Assembly: GCA_019843655.1 (NCBI GenBank)
Contig: JACDQD010000005.1
Location: 29,150,954 to 29,214,953, forward strand
DNA length: 64,000 nt
Reading direction: 5' to 3'
Source of the DNA: Lethocerus indicus
Lineage: Eukaryota > Arthropoda > Insecta > Hemiptera > Belostomatidae
Positions 26,231-37,970 of this stretch are shown piece after piece; the first letter of the stretch is position 1; each line of letters starts with the position of its first letter. The position numbers were made by a program, and so were the translations under genes. The notes beneath the pieces are model-generated. The model worked only from the letters and a program-made list of their open reading frames with translations. It ran no database searches and was not told the origin of the DNA.

Positions 26231-28758
26231 GCGGGGTCCACACCGCGGACGCTCGTAAAATTAGAGACCCATTTTACGGTCTTCCACATCAGAGCCGCGT
26301 TAAACTTTCACGTCCGCCGCCCGAAGGCTATTGTCGCCGGATTGGGTCCTCTATTTCTTTTTTCCCTTTTTTTCTTTTTACTTCACTTTCTATTCAATCT
26401 TTCAGTTGATCCGGTCCAACGGCCGACCATCTATGAGAATTTCAACAAAGGCAGTTCCAATACAATATTGTCCATTGGGCTAACCTAATTGTCGTCACTC
26501 CGCACGGAATGTTAAACAGTTTCTATTGCATTACAGTTCCACATATAAATTACATTTTCGCTTGCGGTTTTACTAATTTAAAATCGGAAATTCGAGAATC
26601 CGATTATTAGTATGAGCCTTAGGATTTGGCTTGAAAACGTACTATATGAAAATATACGCAAATATTAACGAATTCTCTATTATACGTAATATAAAAAAAT
26701 AATGACATTGATTTGGCCTAAAAAAAAGTTATGTGCGCTAAAATTCTGAAACGATATTCCCTCGACTCGGGTACAGACTTTCTACGCACGGGGAGAACAA
26801 AAAATAACATCATAGAGAAACTCGTAGGGGTCGCTCGGGTTAGTCACGCGATAGGACGATAAATCCAACGCGCTTTTTAACCGAGCGAGATCCAATCGAC
26901 GATTGGGCGTTTTTGACGATTTCAAAACGGAATCAACGCCCGAATGAAATATTAACCTCGGCGGCTAATTGGAAAGGGACAGAATTTATTTGTTCTCGGG
27001 CGGATCTATAATCGGCCGGCCAGAACTCCAATTTGAAATGCGCCTAATGAAAGGTCTATTTTTGAAATTCTTTTAAGCGAGCGACAGTCGGACATGAATA
27101 GGAGCGCTGCCAGAACACGTCATCTGGCCAGTTTGAAACGCGCCATAAGACGCGTAATATTACCTCAATTTTGACCGTTTACTGTATCGCGTTAATGAAT
27201 CCGTCGTAAATACAATTTGCCCCATTCATGATATTTCCCATTCAGAAAATACAGAATTTTAAACTACCGTTTACTAAAATGATCCTACCGTGTCGAAAGA
27301 ATAAGACCCGAAATGGATTCTTCCGTTTATCATATTTACAAATTGACATAATCTAATAAATATAAGATAACTCATACGGAAAGTATCGAGGATCGCCGGC
27401 CGTGAAAAGAAACGGACTCCGGGCGATCATACGCACAACTCGATGCCCAATCGCGCGGATACTTGAACGTCAAACGCCCTCAGGATAATGTTCAATCCAC
27501 CTTTGAGTGTAGAATCCGCGGTTGCTTTGTACCGGTCGAAATCCGAGCATTCGGCAAATTCATTTCGGGCGCAATTAGCGTGTAAAGATTCGGGGCACTC
27601 GGAAAGGTTATTGGGCGCACAGAGTATTCGGTGTTGAGGGATGAGGGCGGATGAGGGGGAGGCATCAGTCACGGCCGCTCGCACTGCCCGCCAAATTAGC
27701 CCGCAAATCCGAATTTTCACAACCCCACCGTCCCCAATGGGGAGGGGTCGGAGCGGACACCGCCGTCACTCCCTCGGATCCCGATATTCCCGGTTTTCCG
27801 GATTCTTGGGCCGTAAATCCTTTTTAAAGCGGGCCGGGGCCTCTGTTTCCGCCCCCGTGGCCGGCCTTCCGAATCGCCGCCTCCGACCCACCGGCCCCAA
27901 TCACCTTTCCAGTTCTCATAAACCCTTTCGTCCCACCGACCTTTCCGATCGTCTGTTTCTGACGGGTTAATTAACGCTTCGAGTTAATCATCCGCGCGTC
28001 TTCGGGCTATTTATTTAAATTAACCGTTTTACGAACGACCGTCTCCCTTTTACGTAATAAGTTGAAACTGAAAAATCAAAAACTCAGCGACTTCCTTGTG
28101 TCTCCGGCGCTCAATTTTTTACATCATTAATAATGGTAGTGTAAAAAAATACCATTATTGCGGCGAGAGGGTTCCAGAGATTAATGTATCGAGGCGCGCC
28201 CCAAGCCTCGATGATAGAATAATGGTCCGCGATAATGGTCTAAATTGTTAGGAATCATCACGGTGACAGCCTCTCCTCTCGCGCGACACATTTGAAATAT
28301 CAGAAAGTGCGCCGACGATGCCGCAGTTAATGTTCCAGAACCCGAGTCTATAAATACGTTAGCGCCCGGTTTACGGCGGGGCAGAATTGATCACCGATTG
28401 TCCTATCGGTTTTCTTCTTTTCCCAGGGCGCAAGGGGGGCCCCCCGGATAACGTCAATTGGTTCTCGCAAAAGGCAAACCTCCGAGTGGTGGGTCGCAGC
28501 GAGAGTCCTCCTCGGTGGGCCTTAATAGGAATGAAATTCTTTTAATTGTCGTCGGGAGGGATGAACTGGGGCGTTAGCCCGGAGGGGGGACCTGCGGATA
28601 CCTGGCACTACAATGGGGGGGCCGGGGCCAAGAAGCCAACGGAAGAAACCGGGCCCGGTTGTTTGTATTAATTGTTCGCGAAGGGTGGGAACCGATATTA
28701 AATGCCAATTCCGATGCTTTTCCGAACGTCGCCCGAACGCGAATTATAGAACGGGAGC

Positions 28759-28760
<2 letters not shown>

Positions 28761-28789
<29 letters not shown>
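28761..28789 (+). repeat. GT microsatellite
   Basis: (GT) about 14 units, able to adopt Z-DNA. Cys-Val shadow frames cross it. Confidence 0.95.
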
Positions 28790-31700
28790 CCCCCGAGAGC
28801 GTGTGGGGTCACCCCTCTTGTCGAGGGCTCGGGGAAAATGAGTTGTCAATGATGATAGTACAGTCCGTTACATCGGTTCCGGGCGAGACGAAGGGACTGG
28901 CCTATGTACCAAAGGAGGCTGAAAACAGAACTGAACAATTACGTGTATTTAAAAGATTATACAAAATTGAAATTTAAGACACTACAGGTATGATGCGTAG
29001 TTCTTGTTCCAGAACAGAGAGATTTAGAGCGAATTATAAATCTTCCGATTGTTAATCACGAATCCTGGACGAGAGTGAATCGAGGAATTTCACTGGGTTA
29101 ACGACGGCCAATTTAATTCATCGTAATGGGCCGCCGTTTTCGGGCAGCCGAAGATAATTTCAGTCGGACAATCTGTAGGAGGAGGAGCGGGGGGATGGGG
29201 GAGGGTGGAACCACGAAAGTAGCATCTAATAGCCGGGTAATGAGCGAATGATAATGTGCCGCTCCCCACGGTAGCGGCCCGTCTTAGCCCGAGCAACAGC
29301 TCCGTGGGAAACACGCTTCATTAAGTCCACGGAATACCCGCGCGGCAACAGTCGGCCAAACGACGCCACGGCCCCCCGACAAATTATCCTTAAAGCGAAC
29401 GCCGCCCCTTCCTCGCCACATTTAACATCAAATCTGGAGCAATGAACGGGCCGAATCGCCGAAAAAATGATACGTAAGACCGCCCTTTTGTGCCATTTAT
29501 CGCCTGTGTTTCTTATGATCAAAGCTCGTAAAGTTGACGGACACCTTATGTTAAATCTGCTCACTGCAGGCGATAAGTCAGTTCTGCCGCCGGCTTACAG
29601 GTATTATAAACATGCAAATATTATGACATCTTACCGATGAGGGCACAACTTGGGCCACTTCTTCGTAAGGGGGTTCGGAAATCGCTGTTTAGTATTCACG
29701 ACCGCCCCTGGACGGCATAATACAGCATTTAGAGTGCTGAGTGCATTAACATAACCGGAGTGGTTAACTCGTACCTCGTAGAGGGATGGAATCGCGAATT
29801 TGCATGGCACGTGGCCCGAAGACCTCCTCATCTTCGGTGACAATGAAAATGATACCGATACGGAAATTTCAATGATAAAGAGGTTGCGGCAATATCGGCA
29901 CCGGGGTTCGACTTGACGTTGGTTATGAACATCTAAGGGGTCCGGTAAGTGTACATGTATAACGCTATTGTTATATGGGATAACTTCTAAGAATTATCTA
30001 CTAATTAGAATGTTATCAACTCTTGGATCAAGCCAGTCATTAACAAACATGAGATTACTGGTGCGGGAAGAATAATAATGTATAAATAAAAGAATATGTT
30101 ATTTGTGTGATGTGGAAGGACCTGGTAGATTAGCAGACCTGCTAAATATAAGGTAGGAAAACACTCAAGTTATTCGATCTTGACCGAAACTAAAATGATT
30201 GGATCAGATAGCCCGAAATGATATTCAAAACATCAATAATTCGGCCCAACACCGGTAAACCGTTCTTAATCAGAATTTGGCACGGCAATAACGTCGCGAA
30301 ACCATTTTCATTTTGAAACGAGTGTACGGGGAGGGGGCGACGTACACGACTCGGGAGATACGGAGGACAGTCCCCAGGGGTGAGCAGAAGGGGAGGAGGT
30401 GGTCGTTTTAAAATCCTGCCAAAACCCTCTCCCCGCGCCAATAATCACCCCATAACCGGTCGGCATCGTAAAATATAGCATCCCCCCTCGAAGGGGACGA
30501 CCAGAAGAGAAACCCTGGACTACTCGGAAACATATCGTGTTACAGTTTCTCTGGGCGAAACAGTCGCAGAAATTCACATTCCGAGATATCGATTTCAATC
30601 GGACGAAAATACGGGGAAAAAAATATATATATACTCTGCAGACCGTTAAATAAGGGAGAGAGAGAGAGAAGCGGGATTGATCGGCGGCCGAAGGGAGGGC
30701 CCACACTGCACGATCATTCGGAGCGGAACCACTTGTGGGACTTCCTAACCGAAAGAATCCCACAAAACAAACCTCCGCGGACGGTCGCCAGAGAGGGGAA
30801 CCGAGTCACCAGCCCGAACCGAACGAACTGGAGCCCCTTCAATCAGCCAGTTCAATTATCGTTACCGAATCCGAGATTACCAAAAATGATAATATATAAT
30901 ATCATCCATCACATCTAACCATTGTTTATTTAAACTCAATAATGAATTTTATGCACAATTTCCAACATATACGGTGCGAGCTTCTGTGTGTTCTAACAGA
31001 ACTAATTTTAGAATTTCTTTACAGTTTTCTACGCCGCTATTTAAAACTTTATTTATGTTTTTTTGATAGGTCGCAATTAGGTGATCAATTATGAAGTGAT
31101 GATCGCAAGGGTGTTGTAATAGTGGTAATGAAATATTCACTGTTACAGATTAAGTGTGAACCAAAACGCTAGTACTTATTTCTGACCAATTCGCTTTCCG
31201 CAATAGCAAAGAAATGTGTATACTTCGATTTTATCGCTATTTTATATATTTTTTTAAATATGGACAATTATTCGCCGCGGGAATTTAATTTAAACGTTGA
31301 AAATATACGTCCCGGAGCAGAATAGATTTATCTGGAGGTTGAATTCTAAAAATTACGAGTTTGCCGAGTGACTTGGCCGTGGAAGTCCGGTATGCGTGTA
31401 GGGGACGGGGAGCCGACTATAAATCGCTCATAGGCGGTTGCCGGGCCGAGATTGTTAATAATTGATAAGTATCGGCTGAAATACGAGAGCCGGACAGGTA
31501 GAGCCGCGGCCCCACACGGCAATTAATAGGCCGGGCATGAATTACGAGCGGCGACATAAGAAACCAATTACGCGCGCGTTCGCCCACAGCGCATTGTCAT
31601 CTCCAGTAGCCATTTTGCCCTACACCTACTGCTATCCCGTCCTGTACCCTACCTCCGCCGTTTCTAAATTGTCCCTTCATGGGCCTACGGGCAAGAGCCA

Positions 31701-33068
31701 CGGACCATTCCCACACTTGAACTCCACCGCATTCTAATTGAAATATATTGTTTGTCATCCTCGCGGGCCTCCATCCCGGGGGACATTACAAAAGGACATT
31801 AATCAAGTCCCACGTAGATTATCGCGTGGGCCCACTACCACACGTCCGCACGGCCCATAAAACGCTCCTGGGTCCCGGTTTTTTGGGGGCGTCGCTGCAG
31901 CGAGGACCGTTCTAGGTTTCAGGAAACGTATCCCAGTTTTTGTGCCGCGTTACATATTTAGAATTTCAATATTGCCCCCGGTCGGATAAAATAATATATT
32001 ACCTACTGCGATCTCCACTCCTTCCGTCTACGTGACCACTCTATGCGTCCATTCCCTGCAACGGAAAAGTATTAATATTAAAATTCGAACGCTTACATTA
32101 TAAAAGGTGATTTATAAAGAACATCCGCGATTATCGAGGTACGTTAGGTATTTCAATCGTATCCGGGTGTAAATTAACACGGATGAAAGATGTTGAATTC
32201 ACTCCGAGGTGTTTAATGACCGGTCGACGCTTTGAACTCAAAATGAGAAAAGAACCTTTAAACAGCTAATAGGCCTACGGCGGAGCTCTCCCGAATAAAT
32301 AAATATATTATAATTCCCCCACCCGGAATAGCGTTACGCGTCAAAGGAGAGCACGCGACCGTTAGCGGAAGAGGAGGAAGCGAAGATGCAAATTTCACGC
32401 ACCCCAGGTAAGAAATGCGCCAATCTCTACATACTCGAGTTATAAAAATTGATAAAATCTACGCGTTTTATTTATATTTTAAAACGCGAGGCTATACATT
32501 AGACTATAGTCTTGGACAATTCCTGCCGGGCGATATTTGAATTTTAATCGAAAGGTAGCTTATAACCGCTAAAACGGATATGCTAAGGGGGCCCTTCACC
32601 GGCGGCGAGAGGCTCAATAGGCCTCAGATTAGAAAATTGAGTCAACACGACACAGTTAAAAAGGGTACTCGAGCCGGAGCCCAACTTATTTCGCGTGCAT
32701 GAATTCATACATAAACATTAAAGCGGGCAGATGGCGCGCACGCGACCGGCCCTGCGCTGAAAGAAGCGCGTGGACCGGATGCAAATTTACACCGGGGGAG
32801 CACCCGAGAGAAATGTATTCTTTAGACACCGGGGCTGAAGACACCCGCGAACCTACCTAGGCTCCGTCGCCATTTCGGAGCATAATGTCCCCCGGTAATA
32901 TATTCGTCCCAATGAATGCCTATCTGTGCCTAAACAAGACCTCATTGAATCTACCAGGAAAGGTGGGTACAGCAGGCCGAATTAACAACATCGGGATACT
33001 AATTAATATCTAATATAATAATAACTCGTCAATGTCCGTTATTTAGATTGTAACAGTAACCGTCCAAT

Positions 33069-33093
33069 AAAACGGTTTTTTAGCGACCGTTTT
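33069..33093. other. Hairpin with 8-bp stem
   Basis: AAAACGGT and ACCGTTTT flank a nine-base loop, a perfect stem. No associated gene is visible. Confidence 0.45.
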
Positions 33094-33340
33094 ATGACAT
33101 TTATAATTGAACTCTTCGGTAATAATGCGGTACTTATCTTTTATTTACAAATTATTGGTAGTTTCTATATCAATATAGCCGCCACGATTATCGCTCCGGT
33201 GAGTATCACTCGAAGAGCGGTACTTGTTCTATGGAACGGATTGTTACATACAGACGTAGGCTGCTACTCAAATAGCGCGTGTTCCGAGAATGTCCTTAAT
33301 ATTCTTTCTAGGACAGATATTTCTCGGCTAAAACAACAAA

Positions 33341-33361
33341 AGAGAGAGAGAGAGAGAGAGA
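33341..33361 (+). repeat. GA microsatellite
   Basis: (AG) about ten units. Confidence 0.95.
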
Positions 33362-33789
33362 TATCAAACTCGGGTCAAATTCGCAAATAATCTCGGTAAA
33401 CATCCCCTACGATTGTAAGGGGCAGTGTTATGCAAATACGCGACTCGCTCGTTCCCGGGCCATTGTATTCGTTGTTTCAGGGCCGGGCATCCGGCATTGT
33501 ACTCCTCGCATTCAACTTTCTGACCGATAATGAATATAATTACGGGTCCCGCGCCCCGTCCGATCTGGATATCGGGCCCGCCGGCTTTTGTACGGCGAGG
33601 GAGGAGAAAACTGAAAAAGGGCTGCCGGTTGTTAAGAGGAGAAAGAAAAGAAAGCCCGAGGGCGTATAATGAGACGTTTAGCGAGGGACAGGCCACGCCC
33701 AGAGCGGGTATTAATTATTTCGTTTTGTCGGGGGGCCCTCGTTAATGGGTTCGTCAAATTAAAAACAAGATTCTGTATACGGGCGAAGC

Positions 33790-33803
33790 GGGGGGGGGGG
33801 GGG
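33790..33803 (+). repeat. Poly-G tract (14 G)
   Basis: Uninterrupted guanine run, likely length-variable. Confidence 0.9.
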
Positions 33804-33884
33804 TGCAGGGGGCGCCGCCCATCGGCCAATCGCCGCCGACATCGCCACTCAATAATTATCCCTTCCGATATATCCGGCCGGCAT

Positions 33885-33900
33885 GGAGGGAGGGAGGGAG
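33885..33900 (+). repeat. GGGA repeat
   Basis: Three to four GGGA units; G-quadruplex-compatible. Confidence 0.75.
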
Positions 33901-35464
33901 CGCGTCATCATCAAACAACCCCCGGAACAATCGGGGCCGGCCTACAGATATTTAAAAGTGCGCATTGTTCGTGGCCCGCCGAGACCGATTAAGGTCGCCG
34001 ACTAATGAACAACCATTGTCGTAATAAAGCCGAACAATTGGTGTTTAAGGCCGGCTCGAATCAAAACCGGGCCCCGTCCTGATTTTAGTTGTGTATCCAA
34101 TAGAACGTTTCGGAACAATGCCTAACTTATGGACGGAATAATGAGACCACGAATAAAACTATCGGCGCTTAAACAACGTTATTTTTTTATCGTATTAAAT
34201 TATTATAAATATGAGCTTGGCAAGTTAACTAGCGTGGGCAACGCTCACTGCCGTTTAACACTCAAATTCAATCTCATATTTTATATGGTACAAAATTTAC
34301 GGTACAAAAGGGGCAAGAAGATCGTTTAATTAAAGCAAGATATGCACTGTACTATTTGTACAAAAACCTAGGAATAATTTTTCATTCGACATAAAAATCC
34401 CACGCCTCTCTCTTGTAGAGGGTAGGGATTTAAAAATTATCGATTATGCCCGCCTCCCCCTTTCCCCTCCGCCGCCCCCCTTCAACACGGAGAGTAACAC
34501 GGGTTCGCTGGAAGCCGAGCCCAGATGGTCGCCCGTGGTTAATCTCATTAAGAAATCCTTGTCACCGTGTAAACATTAATTCTGGAAACCCCCGAGGGCT
34601 TACAAATGGGGAAGAATGAGCCTGGAAGTTCGGTTCGGATTTTAATGATTTCAGGCGGGGTATAAAAAAAAAGGTAGACGGGACCGGAGGGCGGACACCG
34701 AGCACAGGGAGGATTAAGTGGAAATACCGATTGAAAATTGTTCTTCCGAATTAAAAAATTAAATTATTTATTATATTTCGTATAATATAACGACAGACCT
34801 AGAGCAGAAATATAATTCGCATATCGGTCTAGCAGAGTTTAGAATACTGTAGTTAATTAGGCTTTGTATTACTAACAAAAATATTCGGTAAAATGAAATC
34901 CCAGCAACATATTCCAATTCAATATGGACGTTCCCTTTACTCCTATTGTCCGAACCGTAGACAACTACTGTGAACGAAATCTGCAGATTCGCCGGGTGAT
35001 GTTGGGATAAGAGCAGGGGAAGGCGGTTCTGCGGCGCAGGCTGCAGATGGGCCGGCAGCACGCGACCACAACATGCAAATCTGACCGAGGGGTCCGCCTC
35101 AAATTTATTCGCGACTCCCAATAGAAAACCCTTCCCAAGGTGTAAAAACATATTCAAATCAGCGGGTAAACAGCTCGTGGCTGGCCGGGGGCAACCGACA
35201 CAACAGGGGAAAAAAACAGGTTCACTTTGGCCCGGGGATGGCGTCCGCCTTCCATTTAGGACGAAAAATGTTCCATGTTACCCGTCCGTTTTATATGTCT
35301 CTGTGCTCAGTCCTAAAATCAACATTTCTACGCCCGAATGAATATACGTATATGTCTTAGGGGCGGATAGTACATTCGAGGAATGTACTTCTCGTTTTTA
35401 TTAAATAGCCATCAACCAACTGTTCAAATCCTGAACAATATTTAGTCTATCGCCAACATTCTAA

Positions 35465-35680
35465 ATGTTAGACATTTCAGATTCTCGCGCCAAAAAAAAC
35501 AAAATTAGTGATGAAGAAGGAGACATTAGCGAACCCTTTAACATTCCGGCGTTACACGAGGGAAAAAAACGGGCAAAAACAGGTGTCGGTTTCATTATTT
35601 TTTTGGTAGCCGAACGAGTCATAAAAAGAGCCAATAGCGTGTCCGAGCTCCATTGCTGGGCAATCAAACTGCAGTTATAG
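35465..35680 (+). CDS. Weak candidate small ORF or exon
   Basis: ATG at 35465 opens 71 codons to TAG. The first half is charged (KKNKISDEEGDISEPFNIPA, then GKKRAKTG) and the second has a short hydrophobic run (GFIIFLVAE). An AG acceptor (ACATTTCAG, ending near 35480) and a weak GT donor after AAACAG near 35582 could instead frame a 100-base exon in the same frame. No domain recognised, and an antisense frame of equal length overlaps, so the call is tentative. Confidence 0.13.
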   Translation: MLDISDSRAKKNKISDEEGDISEPFNIPALHEGKKRAKTGVGFIIFLVAERVIKRANSVSELHCWAIKLQL

Positions 35681-36084
35681 TTTTAATAGAAACCGACGGA
35701 AAAAAAGAGAAAGAAAAGCGGTTATATCGGCCCGAATAATGAGGGTTACAATTTCTTTTGGTGTTGCCACAATTTGAAGGTACGCGTTCCGGGAATGAAC
35801 ACACGTCGAAGTACCAAATTGCCGGGAAATTGTTCGTCAATCGAAAGAGAAAACTGAAATACCGCAATATACTGATTCAGCTTTGAATAAAGTGAAAATT
35901 ATGACGCTGCGGATTTTCTTCAGTAGTAAATATGTGGGGAAAACTGAAAATAAGCACGCTTCTGACACAATATACCGTTATTTTATTAAATTCAACACAG
36001 TTACGACTGATGTCGAATATCATTTTGAATAACGTTTCAGGATACAGGCAATGAAGGATGCGCGACAGTAGAATCGGGTTGAGG

Positions 36085-36364
36085 AGGGGAAGACGGGAAT
36101 AGTGGGAGAGGGAGGATTTAAACGGGGAGGTCAAAGCGAGAGGGATGGTCGTCGGTGGTTGTGGACGGGAGAGTATTGTATTTACACAACGGCCGTGTGT
36201 TTTGGGGCCACTAGGGGTTGTACGGAGAATGAGGGAGGTGGAAAGGGAGGAACGGAAAAAGAGAGACGCAGAGGGAATATGTGAGTGAGAGAGGGAGAGA
36301 GAGAGCGAGAGTGAATGAGGGAGGGAGGGAGGGAGGGAGAAGAGACAAGAGAAAGAGAGAGAGC
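36085..36364 (+). repeat. Long purine-rich block
   Basis: Mostly A and G over 280 bases, including (GA)n and five GGGA units (36317-36340). A 232-codon minus frame (35877-36575) exists only because this block lacks stops on that strand; it reads Ser-Leu repeats. Confidence 0.85.
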
Positions 36365-36409
36365 AACAGGTAGCTACAATGTTACCACTGGTCAACATCC
36401 CTCGCGTCC

Positions 36410-36540
36410 ACTCCATCTTTCTGTCTCTCTCGCGCACAGTGTTCTGTCCGGCAAGCTCTCCTCTACCCTCTCGCTCTTTCTCTTTCTCTTTCCCAACCTT
36501 CAACGCCTGACCAACTCTAGAGAGGAGCTTCTCCCTTTTC
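36410..36540 (+). repeat. Pyrimidine-rich block
   Basis: Rich in CTCTCT and CTTTCT. It faces the purine block 50 bases upstream, so the two could pair in single-stranded DNA or RNA. Confidence 0.75.
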
Positions 36541-37473
36541 CGCCGTGTGAGGCACAACCCCTGTTCTGACGCCAACCCTCTCTGGCCGACTTCCCTCGGG
36601 GCGCTCCTCTAAAGAGAGGCCACACGGCCCTTCTCCTCTGAAAACAGGTTTCCGATACATTCTCGCCACAGTCGATTCCTCACACCCGCACAATTTAGTG
36701 ACAGAAATTGATGAATAAATATATTCTAGAATTAATTGTAATAAATGGAAATTTCGGAGGGTGAGTAACGGAATTGCAGTTTCCGCACAAGCGAGTTTAA
36801 TATAGTATATGTAGGAAGAAATATTATTTCTTGATCACTCATAAGATTTAATGTTTTTGAGAATGAGATAGTTCGGTTTCGAATTCTTGCCACCTTAAAA
36901 AAATACTCACTTCTCGTTAAAATAGAATCAGCAGGTTTCATGTGAATATAGTGTAACAAGTCGACCATTTGGAATCGAGACATTTTCGAAAATATTTCAG
37001 ATATCGTTTTCGCTCGTTCCGTAATAAAAATGGAGGTCGACCGAATGAATTCTCGACGCCGGTGACAAGACGGGCGACTTTTTCCGCCGGGGCCGTAAAA
37101 ATTTGGGCCAGATCCGTCATTTAATTATCATATTTCAATAAACTAAATTTCAACAGAGAACGACATATATTAATAACGACACAAATTAGCGTTTTTTCCC
37201 CGTTTTAAAAATCCCCCATAAAAACCCACATCGGCCCTGTATCGTTTGTCGAGGAATTATAATTTTATTCGCCGTGTAGTTTCTGGAATTAGAGCTCGGG
37301 GAATTAAAGTGGGACGAGGTGTTGAAATAAAATACAACCGCCCGGATGTAAAAAGGCGGAGAATTATCTGAATCGAATTATGAATATTTCAGGAGGCAAC
37401 AACTGACCACGGCGGGAAAAAGGAGAAGAGACGAATAAAATGTTAATGGCGGGAACCAGGTGAAAATTTGTTA

Positions 37474-37671
37474 ATGAGTTACTACCAAAGAAAAAAAAAG
37501 GAACAAGAAAATCGTCCGGCCGAATTAGCATGTCGTAAACTACAGACGTTGAATGATAATAATCACATAATTAGTAGGGTAAATGGAAATGACTCGGATG
37601 ATCAGATATGGTTAAAAAGATTTTTTCCTGAATATGAAAAACTAGCGCCTGGATTTAAAAACAGTAAGTGA
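37474..37671 (+). CDS. Weak candidate small ORF or exon
   Basis: ATG at 37474 opens 65 codons to TGA at 37669. The product is hydrophilic: MSYYQRKKKEQENRPAELAC, then LQTLNDNNHIISRVNGNDSDDQIWLKRFFPEYEKLAPGFK. A donor-like AACA|GTAAGT falls just before the stop, so it could be a first exon ending there. The acidic, aromatic C-terminal half (DDQIWLKRFFPEYEKL) looks more like protein than its neighbours do. No family recognised; chance remains likely. Confidence 0.15.
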   Translation: MSYYQRKKKEQENRPAELACRKLQTLNDNNHIISRVNGNDSDDQIWLKRFFPEYEKLAPGFKNSK

Positions 37672-37943
37672 TGCAAAATGCTTCTCAAACTCATGTGCGG
37701 ATATTAGTGAAGAGGTTTTCGACAACAATTGATATGGAGGAATAAAGAACAAATAATTTCCTGGCTGATCGCAATTAAATACATCCGCGACTGCAGCACC
37801 TATCCGCTGTGATATTAAAATATCGTGAATGTCGAATTCTGAGCATTATAATATAGGAACATTTCATTTTATCCTTATCGTATATGTACCGTTTGAGTTA
37901 TTTTCAAGTTGAATAATAAGTGTTCACCAGGAACAATCGTCGG

Positions 37944-37970
37944 CCGGTTTTCTGTCATAGCTTAAACCGG
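37944..37970. other. Hairpin with 7-bp stem
   Basis: CCGGTTT and AAACCGG with a 13-base loop; two G-T pairs can extend the stem. No associated gene is visible. Confidence 0.4.

Larger units (their letters stand above)
15158..29611. other. Long gene-free or intronic stretch
   Basis: Over 14 kb with no supported exon. Homeodomain-type cores (TAATTA, CAATTAA) are frequent by eye, for example 21920-22020, where TGTCAATCA, a PBC/Meis-like site, also occurs. GC-rich shadow frames at 17.6-18.1, 20.1-20.5 and 27.6-27.97 kb lack splice support or recognisable motifs. Confidence 0.4.
29612..35080. promoter_or_regulatory. Cluster of six POU octamer motifs
   Basis: Exact ATGCAAAT or its complement ATTTGCAT at 29612-29619, 29798-29805, 32386-32393, 32779-32786, 33430-33437 and 35073-35080. 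POU-homeodomain proteins (in insects Vvl and Pdm types) bind this octamer. From base composition about 0.3 exact copies are expected in this span. Only two more were found elsewhere (12953-12960 and 62145-62152). The interval has no supported gene. Interpretation as an enhancer region is inference. Confidence 0.35.

Noticed and set aside
25851..26490. Several overlapping frames of 70-130 codons
   Set aside because: All cross the GGT microsatellite and owe their length to it.
33472..33669. Frame opening after TTGTTTCAG, with a basic C-terminus
   Set aside because: The acceptor is plausible, but there is no donor or polyadenylation signal and the sequence is not recognised; too weak to list as an exon.
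35877..36575. 232-codon minus-strand frame
   Set aside because: It arises from the purine and pyrimidine blocks, which lack stop codons; the product is Ser/Leu low complexity.
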